Below, in pieces: positions 11,473 to 20,898 of a stretch of 64,000 bases of DNA. The notes beneath the pieces were generated by a model that was not told the DNA's origin, did not search any database, and worked only from the letters and a program-made list of their open reading frames with translations. Within the stretch, counting starts at the first letter, position 1, and each line of letters begins with the position of its first letter. This DNA comes from Saccharomycopsis fibuligera x Saccharomycopsis cf. fibuligera (taxonomy: Eukaryota; Ascomycota; Saccharomycetes; Ascoideales; Saccharomycopsidaceae), in the NCBI GenBank assembly GCA_001936135.1, contig CP012809.1:4575501-4639500 (forward strand), in the 5' to 3' direction. The position numbers and the translations under genes were made by a program.

Positions 11473-12813
11473 TTGTAAGCTTATCTTGATGCAATTGGCG
11501 GTGTGTTTGCTTGGTTGTTGTAGTCTGCGGGTTCAGTTCTCTTTGCTTCTGGTATTTGCTTCTTATATTTGCTCTTCTCTAATTGAGACTATATATATTG
11601 AGACTATAGCAGCACTGAGGAAAAAATAGTAGTCATGTGAACACCCTCTATTAATGATATTTTTGCGCGCAAAATAAACGCCTTGGTCCTACAAAACAGA
11701 TGTTCATTCCCCGGTGTTTCAGAACAAAAGTTCATGGCGGCGGTTGAAGTCTTTTACTGGCACTTGGCAACTTTGACAGGTGCGTAAATGTCTATAGCTT
11801 CTGGCGGGAGATACGCATTTCCAGTCAGAGTAAGCGGAAATGGTCGAGTAATCTGTTTTGATTGACCATCTAAGCATTCATGCTTTATAAATCACTACGC
11901 TGTGTGTGATTTTGGCATTAATAATTGGTAGAATTGTGCTGAGAGTTTTGATACCTGGGGCCATCCTTGCCATGCTGAATGTCAATATTAATAACTGATA
12001 CAAGCAAAAGTTAGCTTTCGCTTAATTTAAAATTAGTATCTTTGAACTACATTCCTTTAAATTGTTGTAATATTTCAAATGAGCTTCATTGCAATTGACG
12101 GATCCAGTCAGTCGGTTTCAGTGCTCTGCTTCCGGCTTTCTACTGCAAAGACAAAGATTGCCTATCGAAGCAATACGCTTGATATACATTTTTAAAGTAC
12201 AGTACAAGACCTCAACGGTTATGAAACAACCAGTTGTGTCATTTTTTCTACTTTAATGCTGATCTCCTGAGCATCTTCTCTCATTTGTAGTATACCAACA
12301 ATCACATATTACGGTAAGAAGAACCAGAAGTTAGGCCACCGGTTATGCAGCCCCGTGCGCCAACATTCGTCTGTTTTTTTCTTTTCTGATTTTGCAGGAC
12401 ACATTCGATTATTAATTTTGGTTAACGTATACAAGAACACAATCGGTTTCCAATCCAAAACAACTGCCCAAATAAACATCTTCAAAACACAACAGTGCTG
12501 TGTTATAAATCTGCTTTTTTTTTTTTTGCTCTAGTTGGTTTTATTCTAGCATAAATTTATCCTAAGACTGGGGCCAGCGTCAACAACAGCAGCAGCAGCT
12601 ATCGCTCAAATAGGCATCTATCCTTATTGCCATATTCTTATAGCATACACATCAACACATTACTACTTCCAGTTCCAATCACACACATACGTCTACCCAA
12701 AGCCCACGTTCGGCATATTTAAAATTACACGTTTTAAAATAGCCACATATTTTTAGAAACACACAAACACGCACACACACACACATATATATATACATAA
12801 TAAACAAAAAAAA
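11473..12813. other. Long intergenic region upstream of ARL1
   Basis: About 1.3 kb between divergent start codons (lipase and ARL1). It includes a T run near 12516-12528 and a CA-rich tract (12763-12786) just before ARL1. A GGTAAGAAG at 12312 and a TTGCAG near 12392 could bound a 5'-UTR intron of ARL1, but this is weak. No gene or RNA recognised. Confidence 0.4.
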
Positions 12814-13368
12814 ATGGGTCAAATATTCAGTGGCATGTTCAGCAAGTTGTGGGGCATAAACAAAGAGATCCGGATACTAATCTTGGGTCTTGATGGTGCC
12901 GGTAAAACCACTATATTGTACAGACTTCAGCTTGGTGAGGTGATCAAAACTAAACCAACCATTGGTTTCAATGTGGAAACTTTAAGTTACAAGAATTTGA
13001 AATTAAATGTTTGGGATCTCGGTGGACAAACTTCTATTAGACCATATTGGAGATGTTACTATTCTAACACGGCTGCCGTTATATTCGTTGTTGATTCTAC
13101 TGATAAAGAGAGAGTTGAAACCGCTTCTAAAGAATTGCATTTGATGTTGAGAGAAGAAGAATTACAAGAAAGTGCATTATTGGTGTTTGCCAATAAGCAA
13201 GATCAGCCTGGTGCCATGACTGCCGCTGAGGTGTCTAAGAGTTTAAACTTGACTGAATTGAAGGACAGAAGTTGGAGTATCGTTGCCAGTAGTGCCATTA
13301 AAGGTGAAGGTTTGACTGAAGGTTTAGATTGGTTAATCGATGTTATTAAAGACGAACAGCTTTCATGA
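12814..13368 (+). CDS. ARL1: Arf-like GTPase Arl1
   Basis: The 184-residue protein is a small GTPase of the trans-Golgi that recruits GRIP-domain golgins (Imh1) and ARF-GEFs. Gly2 after the start Met ([14 protein letters not shown]) fits N-myristoylation and an amphipathic N-terminal helix. The P-loop is GLDGAGKT (25-32), switch I contains [10 protein letters not shown], switch II is [13 protein letters not shown], and the base-specificity motifs are NKQD and the later SAIKGEG. Almost every block matches the yeast Arl1 sequence I know, including the Arl1-type [15 protein letters not shown]. No intron interrupts it. It is convergent with VPS25. Confidence 0.96.
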   Translation: MGQIFSGMFSKLWGINKEIRILILGLDGAGKTTILYRLQLGEVIKTKPTIGFNVETLSYKNLKLNVWDLGGQTSIRPYWRCYYSNTAAVIFVVDSTDKERVETASKELHLMLREEELQESALLVFANKQDQPGAMTAAEVSKSLNLTELKDRSWSIVASSAIKGEGLTEGLDWLIDVIKDEQLS

Positions 13369-14117
13369 TTTTTGTTTTTTGGGTGAACGAATTCTAATCA
13401 TTTTGTTTTACATAGAAGAAAACTGTGAGTTGCAGAGCTTTTTCCAAGAAGAAAAAAAAAGCGATATGTATTAATGGTTATCAAAGATCAAAAAGAGAAA
13501 GAAAGTAGAAAAAAAATCAGAAAATAATCAAAAAATTGTAAACTCAATAAGAATGTAAAACTAAAGCAATAGAATTGAAAATCACAAACAGGTTAACTTT
13601 GTTTTTGTCGCTTTATCGGTTTAAGCTTTCAATGTTTTATGGTTCATACCACGTCAAGAAATATGTCACACCCACTTCTTAGATACTACATGTGATGTGT
13701 CCTGTCAGCACCATTTTTATGAATCCAGTTATATCACAGTACCATTATCTTCCATTCCCGATGCCTTCCAACCTTTCTAATTCTCAAAATTCATAATTTT
13801 CTCATTTTTCTTTATCAATTCTTCCCTTTTTTTTTCTCCGTTTATATTGCATGAAAACTTTAACGCAACTGACCACATTAATGTATAAAATTTACTTCTC
13901 ATTTCTTTTGCTTTCATTGAACTAAGCCATACAATTATTTCTTGTAAAAAATCTATGTTGGCCCTTTTATAGAATAGTGAGCCCACTTAGGTGTTTCCTG
14001 GTCATCACGTTTCCTTGCCGTCACCATATTTCAACTTTGTGGCTTTAGTTTTCTGATTCCTTCACTCATTCGTTATTTTGTTGATTTTATCAATTTCTTC
14101 CTCTTATTTTTGACAAC
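13369..14117. other. Convergent 3' region between ARL1 and VPS25
   Basis: About 750 bp of A/T-rich DNA. The 69-codon frame at 13777-13986 has composition typical of noise. No RNA gene recognised. Confidence 0.45.
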
Positions 14118-14975
14118 TCACACGATTTTAACTCCCGCCACTACCCCATTTTCATCCTTCATTAGTTGTGCTCTATTTTGCTGCACCAAAACCAGCAATG
14201 CTTTATGCAAAATAAACGGATGCAAACCAAAAAATTCTTGCCCACTAACTAACTCTGACAGAGTCAATTCAAACAATGTCAAAATATTACCACTGTTACC
14301 AGTATTTTCCACATATTGCAAAATCAACGAAGCCCATTCCTCGGGAGTTTTCCAATATATCACTACCGCGTTTTTCAAATTGGATTTTCGTTGATAATTA
14401 TTCAATACATCTTCATTGTACCAATCTGCTACGTAATTGCTTATCATGTGGTGGAAGATTTCAGTAATGAAGTCCAGATTCAAGCGGCGGTTAATTTTGG
14501 CGTTGTAAAATAACTCACTTTGATCGTTTATGGTTGTTGACGGATCATTATTCATGTCCACTGAAGTTATTGTGTTGTTATTTTGAGCATCGGTAGTGGC
14601 TAGCTGATCAATATTTAAGTTTTCATGAGTGATATTGTTGCTGCTTATATTGGGGTTATCTGATGTCAGTTCACCCACTGCACCTTTGGAAATGATCTTG
14701 CCATTTTTGTTGATGACCCAAATGCGATGAAAGCGGCAATATTCAACAACTAGCTTACTCCAATTACGGATCTGTGAGTCAAAAGTTCTTTGATTGGGCT
14801 GTTTGGTGAAAAACGGTGGGAAATTGTATATTGAAGGAAATGCAAAAGATGGTGATGATGATGTAGTTGTTGATGCTGTCGGTGCCAGTGGCCCTACTAA
14901 TGATGATGATGAGGTGGTTGGTTTGGGGTTTGTGTCAGAGCTGCTGAGTGACACCTTACTGGCAGAGGGTGACAT
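14118..14975 (-). CDS. VPS25: ESCRT-II subunit Vps25
   Basis: The 285-residue protein is the Vps25 subunit of ESCRT-II, which sorts ubiquitinated cargo into multivesicular bodies. After a Ser/Thr-rich leader come the signature FPSIYNFPPFFTKQPN (PPF motif that packs on Vps22/Vps36), then a first winged helix (RNWSKLVVEYCRFHRIWVI). A low-complexity Asn/Thr insert (about 100-150) follows, then the second winged helix (RRLNLDFITEIFHHMI) and the C-terminal EFFGLHPFILHKALLVL. The insert explains the length over the ~200 residues of S. cerevisiae Vps25. The ATG at 14975 (MSPSASKV) is the first ATG; the frame opens four codons earlier only with TTG. Divergent from PRE7. Confidence 0.93.
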   Translation of the reverse strand: MSPSASKVSLSSSDTNPKPTTSSSSLVGPLAPTASTTTSSSPSFAFPSIYNFPPFFTKQPNQRTFDSQIRNWSKLVVEYCRFHRIWVINKNGKIISKGAVGELTSDNPNISSNNITHENLNIDQLATTDAQNNNTITSVDMNNDPSTTINDQSELFYNAKINRRLNLDFITEIFHHMISNYVADWYNEDVLNNYQRKSNLKNAVVIYWKTPEEWASLILQYVENTGNSGNILTLFELTLSELVSGQEFFGLHPFILHKALLVLVQQNRAQLMKDENGVVAGVKIV

Positions 14976-15458
14976 TGTGTACTCCAAATTGATATGTTCG
15001 TAAGTTTTCTGAGCGTGCGCATAAATTTAAAAGGTTAGCTTCTTTATGGTTCTTTCTTTTTCTCTATTATCGTTCGACATCAGTTCCTAAGTGTATCCTA
15101 GCTCATCGTTGTGGTTATACCTGTGATCAGGCCGCATCTCTGGTGAAGGCCTGTTATGTGCGGGTAATTTTAACTTCCTCCCTCTGCAAAACTGCAGCGG
15201 AAGCCCAGATTGTACGAAAAGCGTTTTCATCTAAATGGATTGAATATCTATGGTGGCAACAGTGGTTGGCTTGGGAGATACTGTTTAAACTTGTACTACC
15301 TCTACTTGCTTAGGGAACCTTTTTTGTCTTAAGTTTTGTCACACTATTCAATTCACCAAAGAAAAGAAATTTTGTGCTTTATCTTTCCAATTCGTTTTAA
15401 TAGACTGAACAACAGCAACATTATCAGCACAGCATAAAATAAATAACAACCGCCCAGC
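14976..15458. promoter_or_regulatory. Divergent VPS25/PRE7 promoter with a PACE-like site
   Basis: GGTGGCAAC lies at 15252-15260, about 200 bp upstream of the PRE7 start. The Rpn4 proteasome-associated control element is GGTGGCAAA, so this is an 8/9 match in the right kind of promoter. Use by an Rpn4 homologue is inference. Confidence 0.5.
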
Positions 15459-16332
15459 ATGAGTGCTAATGTGACTTCAGAGTACGGGATGACTGACAAG
15501 TCGATCCCAATTGAACACAGATTCAATCCATATTCAGGTATGTTTCTTTCATTTGCTATAATTGTTGTTTGAACGAATTATGGTAATGCTGTTTGTCAAA
15601 GATTAAAGGCACACATGGTCATATCTGCTTCGGCATATCTTGTGCTTTGTATTTTATTTTATATTTGCAACATCCAACTAACAAAAATTTATAGACAATG
15701 GTGGTACTATTTTAGGTATAGCAGGTAAAGATTTTGCAGTTTTGGCCGGTGACACTAGACAAACTGTTGGGTACTCCATCAATTCTCGTTTCCAACCCAA
15801 AGTTTTTGACTTGGGCGACAACTTGGTGATATCCGCTAATGGGTTTTCTGCTGATGGTGATGCTTTAGTAAGAACTTTTAAACAACAATTGACATGGTAT
15901 CACTTTGATAACTCGAACAAGCCACTCAAAGTTAGCAGTGCTGCTAGATTAATTCAACATTTGTTGTACGGACACAGATTCTTCCCATACTATGTGCACA
16001 CGATCATTGCTGGATTGGATGAAGAAGGCAAGGGCGCAATTTATTCATTTGATCCGGTTGGTTCTTATGAAAGAGAACAATGTAGAGCTGGTGGTGCTGC
16101 TGCTAGTTTGATAATGCCGTTCTTAGATAACCAGGTGAATTTCAAAAATCAATATGAAGATGGCAAACCAAAGAAGGTTGAGTACTTGGAATTGGATGAA
16201 GTTTTGAGTTTGGTGAAGGATGCTTTTACTAGTGCTACAGAAAGACATATCCAAGTTGGTGATGCATTGCAGATTAAAATTATCACTAAAGATGGTGTCA
16301 GAGAAGAAATCATTCCATTAAAGAGAGATTAA
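15459..16332 (+). CDS. PRE7: 20S proteasome subunit beta-6, one intron
   Basis: Exon 1 is 15459-15537 and exon 2 is 15695-16332, giving 238 residues. The 157-bp intron begins GTATGT and ends with an AACTAAC branch and TATAG. The splice joins FNPYS to DNGGTILGIAGKDFAVLAG, the conserved beta-subunit start. Beta-6 is a non-catalytic subunit of the 20S core, so a processed N-terminal Thr active site is not expected. Other family landmarks are DTRQTVGYSINSR, GLDEEGKGAIYSFDPVGSYE and the C-terminal VREEIIPLKRD. A PACE-like site lies upstream. PRE7 is convergent with ERD2, as in S. cerevisiae (YBL041W-YBL040C). Confidence 0.96.
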
Positions 16333-16614
16333 GTTTGGGGTTTGCTTGTTTGTCTTTTTTGTTTTCACTTTTTATTCTTTATTTACTAGCCTAAATCTAT
16401 GACATAATTGTTGTACAATAAATTCGAATTTTGTCGGAAATAAATGGATTGTAGTTTGTCAAGTTGACTAAGCTATGTTTGTGCGTGTCCCAGTTTAGAC
16501 GCTGTGTAGCGCGTAGGACCGAAGCTACAAATATGAGCGTTATAGAAAACAGCAACCAATAAACTCGTAAATTCCAAACATTGTATGTATTGTTAAAATA
16601 TGTATACAGCAGAC

Positions 16615-17259
16615 TTACACTGGCAATTCAGATTTGTAAGCTTTAAGCACTTTCTGGTAGTAAATGTAAAAGAAATCAGAATAAAGCAAAGTTTGGACTA
16701 TTCCCGCAGCCACTGCAATCTTGTCAATTTTACCCTCAGCAATATATCTGTAAATCCAATTAGGAATATACAATGCTCTGTAAATACCCAATGCAAAGAT
16801 ATAATGAGCGGTCAAAGATTCTGCTTCGCCACTTTGTTGTAACATGAACAATTGTGGAAAGATAGCCACTGATTCAAGCCATAAACTGAAACTCCATAAT
16901 ATTTCCACCGGATGGTATGAGTAAGTAAAGATTAAAGACATCAAAAAGGCTCCACCAACCAAATATTCCACTTTGAAAGTATCATTGGATGGCTGTTGGT
17001 TCTTAAGGACATTGAATTTAACAATCATCAAGTAAACAATATAGAAGGATGAACCAATAAAGAAAACCTTCATTAAAGTGTTGTAAAGGGAAACATATCT
17101 GAAGAACAAATCAAGGTAGCGCGTGGCGAACACCGTGGCATAGAGGGCTTGAGTCTTAAAAGATATACCTGCAATGGATTTAGTTTTCTCAATACGCTGA
17201 AGAAGAATGAATATACTAAAAAGGTGAGCAAGGTCACCAAAGAATCTGAAAATATTCAT
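16615..17259 (-). CDS. ERD2: ER retention (HDEL) receptor Erd2
   Basis: The 214-residue seven-helix membrane protein is the K/HDEL receptor, which returns escaped ER lumenal proteins from the Golgi. The start MNIFRFFGDLAHLFSIFILL is diagnostic, followed by KTKSIAGISFKTQALYATVF, RYLDLF, EYLVGGAFLMSLIF with TYSYHPVEILWSFSLWLESVA, and ALGIYRALYIPNWIYRY. The segment IFPQLFMLQQSGEAE is the conserved cytosolic loop. The length equals the family norm (about 212-219). The ATG at 17259 is the only suitable start. Confidence 0.97.
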   Translation of the reverse strand: MNIFRFFGDLAHLFSIFILLQRIEKTKSIAGISFKTQALYATVFATRYLDLFFRYVSLYNTLMKVFFIGSSFYIVYLMIVKFNVLKNQQPSNDTFKVEYLVGGAFLMSLIFTYSYHPVEILWSFSLWLESVAIFPQLFMLQQSGEAESLTAHYIFALGIYRALYIPNWIYRYIAEGKIDKIAVAAGIVQTLLYSDFFYIYYQKVLKAYKSELPV

Positions 17260-17787
17260 GTTGTGTGTTAGTTTGGGCGTCTGTATGTGTATGTGTATAT
17301 GTGTGTGCGGATAGATCTAAGAATTAATTGAATTGGTGGATAATTCTGGTGCGTTTGCAATTGTAGGAAATTCAAATCAATCGAAAGGGAACAGTTGCTT
17401 TCAAAAAGTTGTCAAGCTATTCAAGAAAGTTGACAGAGTGGAGCAAGGAAAAGACACTCCGGAGGTTAATATACTCATATAGGCATGTTTTGAATATATG
17501 TGTCTTGTTCAGTTTTTATTTTTTCGGCCTTCTGTTTTCGCACTTCTGTAACAATCCCGGTCGCAGGCCTCGACGCTCATCAACCGCCGCGTATAATAAG
17601 TAATAGCGTTCCGATGGCATAGATCATGCTTGTGGCACATGACACCCTCGTATTATATTTTTCAGACCTTCGTCCTTTGTTTACTGTTGATGTGGTGATG
17701 TTGTTGTTGCTTATGTTGAGGATATCAGCAGGTGTAACTTCGGCCATATATTCCAACTTTTGAAAAAAGATTAGCTTATTACACTCA
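17260..17787. promoter_or_regulatory. Divergent ERD2 / CENP-H-like upstream region
   Basis: 528 bp with a TG-repeat tract near 17281-17307 just upstream of ERD2. Its right half contains the possible short frame listed separately. No other element recognised. Confidence 0.4.
17580..17747 (-). CDS. Possible 55-residue ORF with a C-terminal hydrophobic segment
   Basis: An ATG at 17747 opens a 55-codon frame 40 bp upstream of, and divergent to, the CENP-H-like gene. The product is polar in its first half and ends with the hydrophobic stretch SMIYAIGTLLLII, then RGG and a stop, as in a small tail-anchored protein. I recognise no family. The reason for listing is the clean ATG, the membrane-like tail and the compact spacing. 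It may equally be chance. Confidence 0.25.
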   Translation of the reverse strand: MAEVTPADILNISNNNITTSTVNKGRRSEKYNTRVSCATSMIYAIGTLLLIIRGG

Positions 17788-19026
17788 ATGAGCACAAAAG
17801 AACAAGACACTTTAGTAGAGTTACACCTGCAGCATGCTCAAGTGTATCATCAACTTAAGCGGCGCCTCAACCGGCTCGTGCTGCTCAACAAGGAGCTCAG
17901 CGTTGCTGAAGAAATAGCGAGAACTGAAAGAGTAGGAAATATAGGTTTCTCGGAACTTAAGATAGATCAGCAGTATCAAAAGGAGGTGCTTGATCAGGTT
18001 AACCCGGCAGTGTTGGGATTCACGGGCGTTGCTGATAAATTAACTACGGAACTTCACAAGCAGCTGAACAATGTAAAACATAACCATAGTGAAGCCAGCA
18101 ATATAATAACCAGAAGCAATAATTATATTGCTGAAAAAAGCAACGAAAAGGATGGTAAAAATGAAAATAACGAAGAACTAAACCTGGTTCGGAATGTAAT
18201 AAATGTGTTAAAGAGCATGAATTATATTAAAGATCGAATCTTGGATTTATCTTTAATTCATGACCCAACCATCAAAGCAACATATGATTCGCAGTCGTAC
18301 CCACAGCCACTAAAGCAGCCACAGGTACCACATTTTCAAGATGAAGATATTGTTATCTTGCTGAATTCTTTGAAGGAAAACTTCAATGTTTTTGAGAAAT
18401 TCAACAAGGCACGTCATAATAATGGTAATCATGACCATAATAATGCAAATGGCTCTTCATTCAACAAACATAGTGCCATAGTTAGACAAGAATTACAGAA
18501 TCGTGAACTACACAAGGAAGTGTCCTTGAAGCTCAAACGATACAAGGAGTTAGTATTAACTAAGCGAGCCTTATCTCAAGCAGCTATATCCAAACAGTTA
18601 ACCGATAGTAAAAGCAACACTAATGACAATGATGGCGATAATGATGATGACAGTAATGAAGAAAAAGAAAGTAATGCCAAGCAAAAGTTACTTATCCGGA
18701 AAATCAGCGAGGAGCAGGCAAATCTTAAGAGAGCCAAGATCAGATCAGCAGTGCTTGCAGAATTTATATCTGCCTTAATGGTGAGTTCTGGGCTAAATTG
18801 GGCGAATGACGAGCGGCTTGAAGAAATTGTGTTGTTTTGTGGGGAGCAGAACTTGACGAATGACGATGATGACGATTCTTATGATGGTTATAATGGATAC
18901 TATGGGGACGAAGCGGAAAGTGATGAGGAGTCTAATTTGTCGGAGTCGTTTCTGAGCGATGAAGAGGAGCTAGAGATTGAACATAAAGAAAAAATTAGTG
19001 ACAATGTGCTGTTTGGTTTAAGCTGA
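17788..19026 (+). CDS. MCM16: CENP-H/Mcm16-like inner kinetochore protein
   Basis: The 412-residue protein is largely coiled coil. The diagnostic part is residues about 320-350, LAEFISALMVSSGLNWANDE followed by RLEEIVLFC. This mirrors the end of human CENP-H as I recall it (VFQNLILGSKVNWAEDPALK followed by EIVLQLE). CENP-H (Mcm16 in S. cerevisiae, Fta3 in fission yeast) belongs to the CCAN complex with CENP-I/K. Here the CENP-H-type end is followed by a ~60-residue acidic tail rich in Asp/Glu/Ser, and there is an Asn/Asp-rich insert before it (DNDGDNDDDSNEEKE), which makes it much longer than Mcm16 (181 residues). The orthology call rests on one motif plus coiled-coil character, so it is good but not certain. 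Confidence 0.72.
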   Translation: MSTKEQDTLVELHLQHAQVYHQLKRRLNRLVLLNKELSVAEEIARTERVGNIGFSELKIDQQYQKEVLDQVNPAVLGFTGVADKLTTELHKQLNNVKHNHSEASNIITRSNNYIAEKSNEKDGKNENNEELNLVRNVINVLKSMNYIKDRILDLSLIHDPTIKATYDSQSYPQPLKQPQVPHFQDEDIVILLNSLKENFNVFEKFNKARHNNGNHDHNNANGSSFNKHSAIVRQELQNRELHKEVSLKLKRYKELVLTKRALSQAAISKQLTDSKSNTNDNDGDNDDDSNEEKESNAKQKLLIRKISEEQANLKRAKIRSAVLAEFISALMVSSGLNWANDERLEEIVLFCGEQNLTNDDDDDSYDGYNGYYGDEAESDEESNLSESFLSDEEELEIEHKEKISDNVLFGLS

Positions 19027-19141
19027 CTCTCTATTTGATATATTTTCAAATTGCCTGTTTAAATAAGAAGCCACTTCTCGCAGCTGGACTGTTGACGTTG
19101 ATGGTTTATGACTTAAATCACAGTCACCAAGCTAATTTATG

Positions 19142-19172
<31 letters not shown>

Positions 19173-19655
19173 CATTCTTCTCTGAAATTATAGTTACGTG
19201 AGTTCGAGGGACACATTCACGACAGAAAATACTCATGAAACAAAAAGGAAAGCGGTGCGTTAAATTTAAGTCTAAACAAGATACCTCAGACACAGATAGA
19301 TATATAGACGGATAGAAAGATAGAAAGAAATATACTATGTACAATATGATACTAAAGTCTCGGCCATCACTAAAAAATTTTGATCGCTTTTAGATAAGGG
19401 AGGCACGTAGTGTAAATGTAAGGGAAAGTGAAATGAGGTGAGATAAGATTGACCTTTGAGGTACTTTGGAGTTTGATGGGTGGAATACCTTATTGTTGCT
19501 TAAAAGTCACAAACAAGCTAGATGCGTAGCATGATTTCTAGAAGGCATGTCATCAGTATAGATTTTGATAATTATTGATACAGACAATGGACAAAAAAAA
19601 AAGTTAATGTACTATTTTTGAATTTATTAAGTTGTTCCTTTGATTAATACAATGC
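19027..19655. other. Convergent 3' intergenic with T27 run
   Basis: Holds a 27-nt T run at 19142-19168 and a GATA-rich tract near 19300. No gene seen; the 70-codon frame here is made of the homopolymer. Confidence 0.5.
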
Positions 19656-20486
19656 TCATGGCAAAATGAAAACTCTTTTGCTGATAACATCCCAGTCAAT
19701 AGCGTTCCATACATTTTCCAAATATTTCTGTTTTTGGTCCACTCCGTAGTCAAACAAATAAGCATGGTCCCAAACACTAACACCCAACAACGGCAAAGTC
19801 CAATCTTTCTTACCCTCTTTGACGTAAACTTGATGTTGAGCCAATTCTGCATACTGATTCAAATCAATTGGAGCATTCAAGTTTACAGATTGGTTACGGT
19901 TGTAGAAATAAGGTGATCCTTCATTGTTGAAACTCTTGATTTGCAATTTCTTATCAGCATTCTCCACTAAAAACACCCAGCCATTGTTATTCAACTCACT
20001 AGCTTGAGTTAAAAATTGTTGTTTCAATTGATCAAAACTGCCAAAAGATTCATTCACTTTACGAGAAAGTTCCCTGCTAGGCACACTGGTGTTTTGTTTT
20101 GGGTCTTCCACAAGCCCCGCGAAAAAAAAATGATTGTTATGCAATTGAGAAGCATAGTGGAAGATGTTGCTTTGATGGGCAACATTAGCGGTGGTCAAAA
20201 GAGTTTGGAATGCATTTTGTTGTTCCAAATCGGTGCCGGAAGTCAATAGCGTGAGCTGAGTGGCAAGGTATGTTTGATAATCTTTCCATGCAAGCTGGTA
20301 GCCTTGTGGAGAGTACAAATTTTGGATACCTTTGGAGGACCAAATATTATCGTTGGCAAGTTGTGGGACATTGTGTATGGAGCGGTAAGAAATAGTTTGA
20401 AATTTCGTTATGGTGGCTTTGGTGGCTTTAGTGATGGTGTTCAAGCAAAGCTTACTGGAAGAGCCTGCAAACGTTTTGAAAGACAT
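19656..20486 (-). CDS. RSM26: Mitochondrial small ribosomal subunit protein with SOD fold (mS42/Rsm26-like)
   Basis: The 276-residue protein has a Fe/Mn superoxide dismutase fold but is not an enzyme. The C-terminal block SVWDHAYLFDYGVDQKQKYL followed by ENVWNAIDWDVISKR aligns with the SOD signature DVWEHAYYLDYQN. The metal-ligand Asp of that motif is Ser here, and the first-helix His residues are replaced (QLAWKDYQTYL). Loss of ligands is the hallmark of the yeast mitoribosomal proteins Mrp1 and Rsm26. The first ~45 residues are Thr/Lys-rich and fit a mitochondrial presequence. Rsm26 is preferred over Mrp1 because of length and because AIM25 lies next door and divergent, as in S. cerevisiae (YJR101W/YJR100C). 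Confidence 0.82.
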   Translation of the reverse strand: MSFKTFAGSSSKLCLNTITKATKATITKFQTISYRSIHNVPQLANDNIWSSKGIQNLYSPQGYQLAWKDYQTYLATQLTLLTSGTDLEQQNAFQTLLTTANVAHQSNIFHYASQLHNNHFFFAGLVEDPKQNTSVPSRELSRKVNESFGSFDQLKQQFLTQASELNNNGWVFLVENADKKLQIKSFNNEGSPYFYNRNQSVNLNAPIDLNQYAELAQHQVYVKEGKKDWTLPLLGVSVWDHAYLFDYGVDQKQKYLENVWNAIDWDVISKRVFILP

Positions 20487-20898
20487 AATGGTATAATATT
20501 AAATAGGTGAGTTTTTGCTATATGTTGGCCAAGTCAGATCCGACCTCTCTTAGTAGGTAGTATTCTGCTTCAACACTAACCTACGATTTCCTAAAAAAAT
20601 TTCAGCCGGTTGGTCAATCTCGAAATATTTTTTTTTTTTCGTGATTTGGGACTCTGTGGATTACCCGGCTCTGAGGCTGGAGTGGCAGCGACTTTGGGCA
20701 GCGGATGTGGGTTGGGGGCAATAGAAGGGTGATTCAAGATATATGATACAGGATACCACATCATTGACATTAGAATTGACTACCAAGACTGCCCTCAGAT
20801 TGAAAACAAAAAAAAAAAAAAAGAGAAAAAAAATACGGTCAAAGGTATACTCGAAAGCCACGATCTTACGCTTATAATAACTACACATAACCAATTCA
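20487..20898. promoter_or_regulatory. Divergent RSM26/AIM25 promoter
   Basis: About 410 bp with an A/T-homopolymer near 20629 and another near 20808-20831. No named site is recognised. Confidence 0.4.

Noticed and set aside
19656-20486. Manganese superoxide dismutase
   Set aside because: The metal ligands needed for activity are missing, and length and neighbours fit a mitoribosomal protein.
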